A stretch of DNA of 6,049 nucleotides from Alcaligenaceae bacterium (lineage in GTDB: Bacteria > Pseudomonadota > Gammaproteobacteria > Burkholderiales > Burkholderiaceae_B), in NCBI GenBank assembly GCA_029265335.1, contig JAJUJN010000135.1:1-6049 (forward strand), in the 5' to 3' direction. Positions 1 to 6,049 of this stretch are shown here, piece after piece. The notes beneath the pieces were generated by a model, which had not been told where the DNA came from, did no database searches, and saw only the letters and a list, made by a program, of their open reading frames with translations. The number at the start of each line of letters is the position of its first letter. Position 1 is the stretch's first letter. The position numbers and the translations under genes are program-made.

Positions 1-11
1 GGAGACACCCT

Positions 12-2146
12 ATGAAGATCCATAGCAAGAGTGGTCGTACGCACCCGGGCGGTGCTGCAGCAGCTCCCTTGGTGCAGGGCCTCACGCGACGGCGTTGGTT
101 GCAAGGCGCGGCAGCGGCGCCGTGGCTGGGTGCGCTGAGCGGCTGTGACTGGTGGTTTGGGAGCAGCAACGATACCGATCACAACTATCGCGCCACCATT
201 GCCGATGGGCGTTCCGCCATCCGCGCGGCCATGGCGCAATCTGGAACGCCTTCGGTATCGGTAGCCTTGCAGGACAACGGCGTGATCGTCTGGGAAGAAG
301 CCTTTGGCGTGACCAACCGGGAAACCGGCGCGGCGGCCACGGTCGACACGCTCTACAACATTGGTTCCTGCAGCAAGGTGGTGGTTACCGCAGCCATCAT
401 GATTCTGGTGGATCGCGGCCTGGTCGCCCTCGACACACCCGTAATTCGCTACTTGCCGGGTTGGCAAATGGCTGACCCGCGCTATGCGAACATCACGGTG
501 CGCATGCTGTTGAATCATTCGTCGGGCCTGCCCGGCACCAATGAGCGCAACATCTTCACCTTTCGCGCGGTGCCTCATTACGAAGAGCAAACCCTGGCCG
601 CGTTGGCGAGCCTTGATCTCAAGGCCGCCCCAGGGCAATTCTCGGTGTACTGCAACGATGGCTTTACGGTGGCGCAACACGTGGTGGCTGAAGTTGCGAA
701 TCTTTCTTACCCCGAGTTCGTGAGGCAGGAGATTCTCAACCCCCTCGGGATGTGGCGCAGCCAATTCGCCCTGGAGCCCTTGCCGGAAGGCAGTTTTGGC
801 CACCCCTACCACAACGGCGTGCGCCAGGGGCAGGAGTATGTGCAAGCCTACGGCACCGGTGGCTTGATATCCACCCCGCAAGAAATGATGCACTGGCCAC
901 CATGTTTCTCAATGAGGGCATGTTTGAAGGTGTGCGTGTGCTGTCGGCCGAGTCGGTGCGCGCCATGGCACAAAATCAAACCGCCGGCCAATCCTGGTAC
1001 CCGTTTCCGCAATTGCAGTTCGGTCTGGGCTGGGACAGCGTGGCGGCGCCCGGTCTGCAAGCCGAGGGCTTGCGCTGCTGGGAGAAGAACGGCGGCACGG
1101 CGTTCTATGGCAGTGATTTTTTCGTGATGCCCGACGAGAAGCTGGCGGTGATGATCACCGGGGCCTCCAACACCTATGGTGCGGGAGCGCTGGCCGAGCG
1201 CATTCTGCTCAACGCCCTGGTAGAACGCGGCACGTTGCGCAGCATGCCCCAGCCCTTGGTGCGGAGTTCGGGGCAGCCGCACTCTGCGATGGCAGGCGAG
1301 GTGGCTGCCATCAGTGGGGTGTATGGCAGCTACGACAGTATTCTGCGCGTGACTGCCGCACAGAACAACGGCATTGATGTGGCTCAGTGGAGCGGCCACG
1401 GATGGCGCAATATTGCAGCCAAGTGGCAACTCGACAGCGATGGCTCCTTCGTAGACCCCAACGACACCAGCCTGGGCTATCGGCGCGAAGAGGCTGAGGG
1501 AGTGGTCTGGCTCGTGCGGCGTTTTCGGGCAAATTACGGACACTACACGCTGGCCTTTCCGGTAGGCCAGCGCCTGAGCGCGGCGCCGGCTTTGCCGGAC
1601 GCTTGGCAAAACCGCTTGGGCCAGAACTGGCTGCTGGTGAATGAAGATTGGTCGTCGGTGGCCTTGGCCATGGGTGATATCGGTTTGCGACTGAGCAGCG
1701 TGCCTGAGCTACCCGGTTGGATTGTGCTGAACGACGCGCAGCCGGTGTTGCCTGATGGTTCTGCGCGCACGCGTATGGGGCTCACCATACCCGTGAACTG
1801 GGGGCGCGACCTCTTGCAGCTGCAGGTAGAAAGGCGCAACAACAGCGACTGGCTCAACATGAACGGCCAACGCTTCGAGCCCCGCGACACCATTCCCGAA
1901 TTATCCGCCGGAGTGCATGTGGTGGCGGTGCGACCGAACGGCGATACCGCCTGGCGACGCGTGCCTGCGGGGCAGGTGCAGATTCGCGGCGTTCAAACTT
2001 CCTGGAAGCTCTACGATAACGAATACCGGCTGGTGGCAGAGGCCGAGACCGACGGGGAGGCCAAGCTGACCAACGGCCATGGATGGCTGGGTATCTGGGG
2101 CGAACCCAATGCGGCCGCCAGCGTCAGTGTTTCGGCATTAACGTAA
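12..2146 (+). pseudogene. Frameshifted Tat-exported lipoprotein serine hydrolase (beta-lactamase/PBP-like class)
   Basis: This is a serine hydrolase of the class C beta-lactamase/esterase fold, probably acting in the periplasm; its substrate cannot be told. The ATG at 12 follows GGAG at 1-4. Residues 25-31 (TRRRWLQ) resemble a twin-arginine Tat motif and lead to an Ala-rich stretch and a lipobox LSGC with Cys45. Asp46 at +2 would, by the E. coli rule, favour inner-membrane retention. Catalytic motifs are S119-C-S-K122 and Y213-C-N215 in the first frame. The protein then needs a -1 shift at W295 (TGG 894-896, then GCC 896-898), as if one G were missing. After it the second frame continues as ATMFLNEGMFEGVRVLS and carries K359-N-G-G-T, the usual place of the third motif (KTG/HxG). 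Corrected length is about 711 residues. The catalytic domain ends near residue 405. The rest, with an SGVYG segment near 435, looks like a beta-rich C-terminal region I cannot name. Uncorrected, translation ends at 1127 after 76 out-of-frame residues, without the third motif. It is either a real pseudogene or a sequencing error. Confidence 0.85.
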
Positions 2147-2185
2147 CCACTTACAAAGTTTTCTTCTTTTCAATCGAGGATTGGT

Positions 2186-2416
2186 ATGCGTCAAAAGCTC
2201 TATCTGGCGGTTGTGGTGGTGTTCACGCTGGCAGTGATCATTTTTGCCCTGCAGAACCTGGCCAGCATTACGCTCAACTTCTTCACCTTCCACATGACGG
2301 CGCCGCTGGCCGTGTTCGTGGTGGTGATCTACGTGCTTGGGGCGCTCACCGGGGGCGGGCTGTATGGCATGGTGCGCGCTTCGTATCGGAAGGCCCGGCA
2401 ACCTTCCACCCACTGA
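2186..2416 (+). CDS. Small LapA/DUF1049-like two-helix membrane protein
   Basis: A 76-residue inner-membrane protein of the LapA (lipopolysaccharide assembly protein A, formerly DUF1049) type. The ATG is preceded by GAGGA at 2176-2180 with five bases of spacing. There are two hydrophobic helices, about residues 5-22 and 39-63. The family-typical FALQN follows the first helix at residues 20-24, then SITLNFFTF, and the second helix holds a glycine-rich GALTGGGLYG. The tail is short and basic (RASYRKARQPSTH). In enterics LapA works with LapB to control LPS synthesis, but no lapB-like gene is visible here, so that role should not be assumed. The gene starts 39 bases after the hydrolase stop and may be co-transcribed with it. 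A GC-rich hairpin lies about 20 bases after its stop codon. Family assignment is by pattern recognition, not by a search. Confidence 0.75.
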   Translation: MRQKLYLAVVVVFTLAVIIFALQNLASITLNFFTFHMTAPLAVFVVVIYVLGALTGGGLYGMVRASYRKARQPSTH

Positions 2417-2436
2417 GCACGCCTCGATTGGCTAGC

Positions 2437-2462
2437 GCCGGCCGCAGCGGCATGCGGCCGGC
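2437..2462 (+). terminator. Perfect 10-bp GC hairpin, possible terminator after the LapA-like gene
   Basis: The arms GCCGGCCGCA (2437-2446) and TGCGGCCGGC (2453-2462) are perfectly complementary around a six-base loop (2447-2452). It sits between two converging genes, where terminators are expected. Five T residues at 2476-2480 come 13 bases after the stem rather than directly after it, so it is not a textbook Rho-independent terminator on the plus strand. There is no T tract on the minus-strand side. The rest of 2417-2512 shows nothing else recognisable. Confidence 0.45.
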
Positions 2463-2512
2463 AAGAATGCCCACATTTTTAGGGCTGCTCAAGGTTTGCC
2501 TGGGGCAGGGCG

Positions 2513-2740
2513 TTAACGCGCGCTGCCGCTACCGCTGCCTGGCAAGAATGCGTCAGCAATGGCGGCGCCGAAGCCTTCGGCCACTTTGGCCTCTTTCAGA
2601 CCAGTGTCGGTGAGCCGCCAGGTGCCGTCTTTTTCTTCCACCAGACCCGCTTCGATAAGCGTTTGCAGGTTTTTGTCGTGCTCGTAGCGACGCCCTGAGC
2701 GCAGGGCCTTGAGAATTTCCTGTTGTTTGGCGGTCAGCAT
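2513..2740 (-). CDS. Small winged-helix-like protein, function unknown
   Basis: A 75-residue soluble protein read from the ATG whose complement is at 2738-2740. The frame stays open upstream to 2803, but this start is chosen because a strong Shine-Dalgarno sequence (AGGAGG, complement of 2746-2751) lies five bases before it. Residues 1-50 look like a compact winged helix: LTAKQQEILKAL as the first helix, KNLQTLIEAGLV as a recognition-helix-like segment, then DGTWRLTDTGLKEA as a wing and final helix, as in many MarR-, PadR- or ArsR-sized DNA-binding folds. The tail is an Ala-rich helix followed by GSGSGSAR. I do not recognise a named family. It is divergent from the transporter gene starting at 2945, which suggests but does not prove that it regulates itself or the transporter. 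It could instead be a structural or protein-binding winged-helix domain. Confidence 0.65.
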   Translation of the reverse strand: MLTAKQQEILKALRSGRRYEHDKNLQTLIEAGLVEEKDGTWRLTDTGLKEAKVAEGFGAAIADAFLPGSGSGSAR

Positions 2741-2745
2741 TGATT

Positions 2746-2751
2746 CCTCCT
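2746..2751 (-). promoter_or_regulatory. Strong ribosome binding site that fixes the start of the winged-helix gene
   Basis: The plus-strand CCTCCT reads AGGAGG on the minus strand, five bases before the ATG at 2740. It decides against longer in-frame versions starting as far up as 2803. Confidence 0.75.
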
Positions 2752-2862
2752 CACCCGTTCCGGGTAGCTTGAGCCTGGGGCTCCAAGGTGGTTGGCCACA
2801 CAACTAGCGTACCCGATACGACGCGATTCGTGGCGCGCAGTTCCCATGTTGGGGCGGCTGGT

Positions 2863-2893
2863 GCCAACCTCGCGGGCTATGATCGCGGTTGGC
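2863..2893. promoter_or_regulatory. Inverted repeat around a TATGAT box, candidate operator/promoter of the transporter gene
   Basis: GCCAACC at 2863-2869 and GGTTGGC at 2887-2893 are perfect inverted copies separated by 17 bases. Inside them CGCG (2871-2874) pairs with CGCG (2884-2887), leaving TATGAT at 2878-2883 in the middle. TATGAT matches the sigma-70 -10 consensus at five of six positions and lies 61 bases before the transporter ATG. No good -35 box was found 16-18 bases upstream, so a promoter here would need an activator or is a chance match. The 2741-2944 interval is otherwise free of genes and is shared by two divergent ones. Confidence 0.35.
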
Positions 2894-2944
2894 TTAGGCG
2901 TCAACCGTGTCCAACTCGGCCCAGATTCCCCCACAGGTTCGTAC

Positions 2945-4171
2945 ATGTCGCAACCCATTCCTCACAATACCCGCCTTGCTGTACGCACCCTGATTCTCGG
3001 GTCCATCATCGTGCTTCTGGCGATTGGTATCCGGGCGAGCTTCGGTCTTTACATGCAGCCCATGGGCATCACCCACGGCTGGAGCCGCGAAACGTTTTCC
3101 GTGGCGTTCGCCATCCAGAATCTGGTCTGGGGAGCCATGGCCATCGTATTTGGCGCCATTTCCGATCGTTGGGGTTCGGGGCGGGCCATTGCTCTGTCGT
3201 TGCTGGCGTATGCCTTGGGCTTGATAGGCATGCGCTATGCGGCCACGCCGCTCGAACTGTATCTAACGGCCGGCATTCTGGTTGGCATAGGGCAGGGCGG
3301 GGCCACCTTCGCGGTGATATTGCCCGTGGTGGCGCGCGTGGTGCCGCCGGCCTCGCAGAGCACCGCCATGGGTTTCGTGAGTGCGGGCGGATCGCTGGGG
3401 CAATTCGTGTTGGTGCCGGCCGGTCAGTGGTTGATGCAGGGTGTGGACTGGCAAGGCACTTTGTGGGTGTTTTCGGCGCTGCTGGCAGCGGTCATTCCCT
3501 TGGCGTGGTGGTTGCGGGGCAAACCGCAGGAGATCACCGCAGCGGGTGGGCGCCCACTCACCTTGGGCCGAGCCACCTCCGAAGCGATGCGTGATCGCTC
3601 CTACCATTTTCTGTTTTGGAGCTATTTCGTTTGCGGGTTCCAAACGGCCTTCATCATCCTTCATTTGCCGGCTTACGCCCTGGATGCGGGCCTCACCTCG
3701 GCCAATGGCGCCATGGCGGTGGCCTTCATAGGGTTATTCAATGTGCTGGGCTCATTCTGGGCCGGCAAGCTCGGCGGCAAGTACAGCAAGAAGGTGCTGT
3801 TGGCCGGCGTGTATTGGTTGCGGGCGCTGGCTGTGGTGCTGATGCTGGCCATGCCGCTCACGCCCATGGTGTTGTATGCCTTTGCGGCCGTCATGGGCTT
3901 GTTCTGGCTGGGCACGGTGCCGCTCACGCAAGGGCTGATCGCGCAAGTGTATGGCTTTCGGTTTGAAGCAACACTGTCGGTCATTGTGTTTTTGGGGAAA
4001 AAGGTTGGCAGCTCGCTCGGTGTATGTCTAGGTGGCGTGTTCTATGCACAAACCGGTTCGTACGATATCGTGTGGTGGATGAGCGTGGTACTGGGTGTGA
4101 TTGCGGGGGCGTTGTGCTTGCCCATCAACGAAACTGCCCGCACGCGGCCCGCTGCCCCTGCGCTCAGTTGA
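2945..4171 (+). CDS. Major facilitator superfamily transporter
   Basis: A 408-residue inner-membrane secondary transporter, the usual size for a 12-helix MFS protein. Hydrophobic segments occur throughout, for example residues 13-30, 52-72, 80-97, 105-132, 141-162, 171-190 and a second set from about 221 to 393. The cytoplasmic loop between helices 2 and 3 carries motif A as G70-A-I-S-D74-R75-W-G77-S-G-R80. A weaker copy (GKLGGKYSKK, residues 274-283) marks the second half. The GWSRETFSVAFAIQNLVWG segment is like monocarboxylate or oxalate/formate-porter-type MFS members, but the substrate is unknown. The frame is open upstream to a TTG at 2792. ATG 2945 is preferred because the conserved N-terminus begins there and a weak AGG (2935-2937) precedes it at seven bases. 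ATG 2879 is an alternative. It is followed 26 bases later by a small membrane protein gene, probably in one operon. Confidence 0.88.
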   Translation: MSQPIPHNTRLAVRTLILGSIIVLLAIGIRASFGLYMQPMGITHGWSRETFSVAFAIQNLVWGAMAIVFGAISDRWGSGRAIALSLLAYALGLIGMRYAATPLELYLTAGILVGIGQGGATFAVILPVVARVVPPASQSTAMGFVSAGGSLGQFVLVPAGQWLMQGVDWQGTLWVFSALLAAVIPLAWWLRGKPQEITAAGGRPLTLGRATSEAMRDRSYHFLFWSYFVCGFQTAFIILHLPAYALDAGLTSANGAMAVAFIGLFNVLGSFWAGKLGGKYSKKVLLAGVYWLRALAVVLMLAMPLTPMVLYAFAAVMGLFWLGTVPLTQGLIAQVYGFRFEATLSVIVFLGKKVGSSLGVCLGGVFYAQTGSYDIVWWMSVVLGVIAGALCLPINETARTRPAAPALS

Positions 4172-4197
4172 TCCGCTTCGGTTCTCTCCATGAATTC

Positions 4198-4407
4198 ATG
4201 ACAAAACAGTCTGCTTCTTCACCTCCATCGGCGGCGAGTTCGCAGAGCCAAGCCGACAAGCCGCAGTCGCTGGTGATATCGCCAGCCTGGCGTTGGGCCT
4301 TGCGGCTGCTCGTGGCGGTTTTGCTGGTAGCCGGGTTTTGGGCCTACAACACGCCGCAGATGGTGGTAATGTGGGACACATTCCTGCAAATGTGCGGTCT
4401 GGGCTGA
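4198..4407 (+). CDS. Small single-span membrane protein, function unknown
   Basis: A 69-residue protein I do not recognise. The N-terminus is polar and rich in Ser, Ala and Gln (residues 1-25), typical of a flexible cytoplasmic or periplasmic tail. One hydrophobic helix follows (about 33-50, RWALRLLVAVLLVAGFWAY). A short end with NTPQMVVMWDTFLQMCGLG contains one Cys three residues from the C-terminus. The ATG at 4198 is the first sensible start; the frame extends back into the transporter gene. No clear Shine-Dalgarno sequence is present, so its translation may be coupled to the gene before it, whose stop is 26 bases upstream. The next gene starts 38 bases after its stop. Its place in a compact row of same-strand genes supports it being real, but proof would need conservation in related genomes. 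Confidence 0.6.
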   Translation: MTKQSASSPPSAASSQSQADKPQSLVISPAWRWALRLLVAVLLVAGFWAYNTPQMVVMWDTFLQMCGLG

Positions 4408-4445
4408 GGCCTGTTCCGCCGCGAACTGACCCTTCGAGGAGTGCC

Positions 4446-4676
4446 ATGACACCCATCTACACCCTCAAGTCGTCCGGCGAAGCTGCCATTATCTCTGCCC
4501 TCATGGAGGGATACGGCATTCGGCACCATATTCAAGGCTCGGCGTTTGGCTCGCTGTATCCCACTTCGCTCACCAACGATCTCAATGCGCAGATTCTGCT
4601 GGTGGCCGACGATCAAGTGGAATTGGCGCAGGCATTGCTGGAACCTTTTCTCGACGAAGACCCCACTTCCGTTTGA
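4446..4676 (+). CDS. DUF2007-like small protein
   Basis: A 76-residue soluble protein resembling the DUF2007 family (annotated as putative signal-transducing proteins, with no proven function). The pattern fits. It opens with a short strand (PIYTLKSSGEA), where family members usually have a Y-T/A start, followed by a helix (AIISALMEGYGI). A variable loop containing GSAFGSLYPTSL comes next, then a strand QILLVADDQ and a closing helix (VELAQALLEPFL) with an acidic tail. The ATG at 4446 follows a strong AGGAG at 4437-4441 with four bases of spacing, which rules out the longer in-frame opening from 4293. It probably shares a transcript with the two genes before it. Its stop codon (4674-4676) overlaps the predicted -35 box of parE. 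Confidence 0.7.
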   Translation: MTPIYTLKSSGEAAIISALMEGYGIRHHIQGSAFGSLYPTSLTNDLNAQILLVADDQVELAQALLEPFLDEDPTSV

Positions 4677-4702
4677 GCGCTGAGCTGCGCACTTCGTACA
4701 AT
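4673..4702 (+). promoter_or_regulatory. Sigma-70-type promoter for parE
   Basis: TTGAGC at 4673-4678 (four of six matches to TTGACA) and TACAAT at 4697-4702 (five of six matches to TATAAT) are separated by 18 bases. Transcription would begin near 4709, about 30 bases before the parE start. The -35 box overlaps the TGA of the gene before it, so parE appears to have its own promoter directly against the upstream operon. Confidence 0.6.
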
Positions 4703-4731
4703 GGCGCCTTCCCGGATTTTTCTCTGCGGTT

Positions 4732-4735
4732 GGAG
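4732..4735 (+). promoter_or_regulatory. Ribosome binding site supporting the TTG start of parE
   Basis: GGAG five bases before the TTG at 4741. It supports this rare start codon as the true one, since no ATG or GTG exists upstream in the open frame. Confidence 0.65.
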
Positions 4736-4740
4736 CCATC

Positions 4741-6049
4741 TTGGCCACACGATATTCTGAAGCTTCCATTCGAGTTCTGAAAGGGCTCGAGCCGGTGCGC
4801 CAACGCCCCGGCATGTATACCCGAACCGAACATCCCCTGCACATCGTGCAGGAAGTCATCGACAACTCTGCCGATGAAGCCCTGGCCGGCTTTGCCCGGC
4901 AGATTCAAGTCACCCAGCACAGCGACGGCAGCTTCACCATCGAAGACGATGGTCGAGGCATTCCCGTGGGTGTGCACCCCGAAGAAGACGCGCCCGTGGT
5001 GGAGCTGGTGTTCTCGCGCTTGCACGCTGGCGGCAAGTTCGACAAAGATAACGAAAGCGCCTATGCCTTTTCGGGCGGCCTGCACGGGGTCGGTGTGTCG
5101 GTCACCAATGCCTTGTCGACGCGCCTCGAGGTCACGGTGTGGCGCGGCGGCAAAGAACATCAGATTGCCTTTGAAGGCGGTGAGCTGGTGGAGCCATTGC
5201 GCGAAGTGGCCACGGCGCCACGGCGCAAAACCGGTACGCGGGTGAAGTGCTGGCCCGATGGCCGTTACTTCGATCAGGCGCAGGTTCCACAAGCCGAGCT
5301 CCTGCGCCTGCTGCGCAGCAAGGCGGTGTTGTTGCCGGGCGTCAAGGTGGTGTACCGCCAGGAAAAGGGGCAGCCTGCTCACAAAGAATGGCTGTACTCC
5401 GAAGGCTTGCGGGGCTACCTCGCCGAGATGCTGGCCGACGCGGAGCTGCTCATCCCTCTAGTCGAGGGCGCGCAATATGCCGATGGGGATCACGATACCT
5501 TTGCCGAGGGCGAGGGCGCGCAGTGGGTGGTGGCCTGGAGTGCCGATGGCCACGTGGTACGCGAATCGTATGTGAACCTCATTCCCACCCCGGCGGGAGG
5601 CACGCACGAGGCCGGTTTGCGCGAAGGCTTGTTCAATGCGGTGAAAACCTTCGTCGACCTGCACAACCTGCTGCCCAAAGGCATTCGTCTGCTGCCCGAA
5701 GATGTCTTTAACCGGGCGAGCTTCGTGTTGTCGGCCCGTGTGCTCGACCCGCAATTCCAGGGTCAGATCAAAGAGCGACTGAATAGTCGGGATGCCGTGC
5801 GACTGGTGTCGGGATTTGTGAAAGGCTCGCTCGATCTCTGGCTGAACTCGCATGTGGAGCACGGACGCAAGCTGGCCGAGCTGGTGATTCGGCAAGCGCA
5901 GGCACGCACTCGCGCCCAGCAGAAGGTAGAAAAGCGCAAGAGCTCGGGCGTGGCCGTGCTGCCCGGCAAACTCACCGACTGCGAGAGCCGCGATCCGTCA
6001 CGCACCGAAGTGTTTCTGGTCGAAGGCGATTCGGCCGGGGGGTCGGCGA
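4741..6049 (+). CDS. parE: Topoisomerase IV subunit B (ParE), partial at the window end
   Basis: ParE is the ATPase subunit that, with ParC, unlinks daughter chromosomes and relaxes supercoils. About 436 residues are present of a family length near 630-660. The GHKL ATPase domain shows E38 and N42 in QEVIDNSADEAL (equivalent to GyrB Glu42 and Asn46), IEDDGRGIP at 67-75 and the ATP lid GGLHGVGVSVTNALS at 112-126. The transducer domain has NLIPTPAGGTHEAGL and a Q342-I-K344 loop. The last residues carry LPGKLTDC and the TOPRIM motif E428-G-D-S-A-G-G, where Glu428 is the metal-binding catalytic residue. This pattern, with MYTRTEHPLHIVQEV near the N-terminus, fits ParE rather than GyrB. The start is TTG 4741: there is no ATG or GTG in frame between the stop at 4681 and there, the next ATG (4813) lies inside the conserved RPGMY, and GGAG at 4732-4735 sits five bases before it. 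Confidence 0.95.
   Translation, partial: MATRYSEASIRVLKGLEPVRQRPGMYTRTEHPLHIVQEVIDNSADEALAGFARQIQVTQHSDGSFTIEDDGRGIPVGVHPEEDAPVVELVFSRLHAGGKFDKDNESAYAFSGGLHGVGVSVTNALSTRLEVTVWRGGKEHQIAFEGGELVEPLREVATAPRRKTGTRVKCWPDGRYFDQAQVPQAELLRLLRSKAVLLPGVKVVYRQEKGQPAHKEWLYSEGLRGYLAEMLADAELLIPLVEGAQYADGDHDTFAEGEGAQWVVAWSADGHVVRESYVNLIPTPAGGTHEAGLREGLFNAVKTFVDLHNLLPKGIRLLPEDVFNRASFVLSARVLDPQFQGQIKERLNSRDAVRLVSGFVKGSLDLWLNSHVEHGRKLAELVIRQAQARTRAQQKVEKRKSSGVAVLPGKLTDCESRDPSRTEVFLVEGDSAGGSA

Noticed and set aside
752..895. The second hydrolase frame being an independent gene starting at ATG 752
   Set aside because: Its first 48 residues are an out-of-frame reading of the conserved hydrolase region; homologous sequence in that frame begins only at 896, and there is no ribosome site at 752.
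848..1609. Long minus-strand open frame of 253 codons over the hydrolase
   Set aside because: It is antisense to the hydrolase and shows no recognisable domain or ribosome site.
2129..2157. Possible promoter for the LapA-like gene with TACAAA at 2152-2157
   Set aside because: No acceptable -35 box at the right distance; co-transcription with the gene before it is as likely.
2510..2519. Palindrome GCGTTAACGC at the stop codon of the winged-helix gene
   Set aside because: Ten bases only, no T tract beside it and no partner site; likely chance.
2460..2551. Direct repeat GGCAAGAATGC at 2460-2470 and 2541-2551
   Set aside because: Eleven bases, two copies, one inside a coding region; no mobile-element features.
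2792..2944. Longer transporter with an extra 51 residues from TTG 2792
   Set aside because: The extra part is polar and unlike an MFS N-terminus, and the interval looks like regulatory DNA; MSQPIPHNTRLAV at 2945 fits better.
2792..4750. Shared ten-mer TTGGCCACAC at 2792 and at the parE start 4741
   Set aside because: Several repeated ten-mers are expected by chance in 6 kb; the two contexts are unrelated.
4582..5382. Long minus-strand open frame of 266 codons over parE
   Set aside because: It is antisense to well-conserved ParE motifs and has the His/Arg-rich composition of a shadow frame.

Overview
The window reads as an ordinary chromosomal stretch of a GC-rich Gram-negative proteobacterium. 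It is most likely a betaproteobacterium of the order Burkholderiales, perhaps close to Alcaligenaceae. That placement is an inference from the style of the ParE N-terminus and the mix of LapA-like and DUF2007-like small genes; no database search was run. No rRNA, tRNA, CRISPR array, insertion sequence or phage gene was seen.

Left part (1-2416): a large gene for an exported serine hydrolase of the beta-lactamase/penicillin-binding-protein-like class. It has a twin-arginine signal followed by a lipobox, so it should be a Tat-exported lipoprotein. As given, the gene is broken by a one-base frameshift near 894-898. The N-terminal piece carries the SxxK and YxN motifs, and the other frame carries the K-N-G motif and a long C-terminal region. 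A short two-helix membrane protein of the LapA/DUF1049 type follows 39 bases later on the same strand. A strong GC hairpin lies after it.

Middle part (2417-2944): a 75-codon gene on the minus strand for a small winged-helix-like protein of unknown function. It is divergent from a major facilitator transporter, with about 200 bases of shared regulatory DNA between them. That DNA holds a TATGAT box inside an inverted repeat, plus alternating CCAAC/GTTGG half-sites.

Right part (2945-6049): the transporter, a 69-residue single-span membrane protein and a 76-residue DUF2007-like protein are tightly spaced and probably form one operon. Next is the start of parE, the ATPase subunit of topoisomerase IV. 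It reads from a TTG start codon, has its own promoter whose -35 box overlaps the stop codon of the DUF2007-like gene, and runs off the end of the window at the TOPRIM motif.

I did not find a convincing new biological system. The points most worth checking are the frameshift in the hydrolase, the small divergent winged-helix gene with its symmetric intergenic motifs, and the two uncharacterised small genes just upstream of parE.
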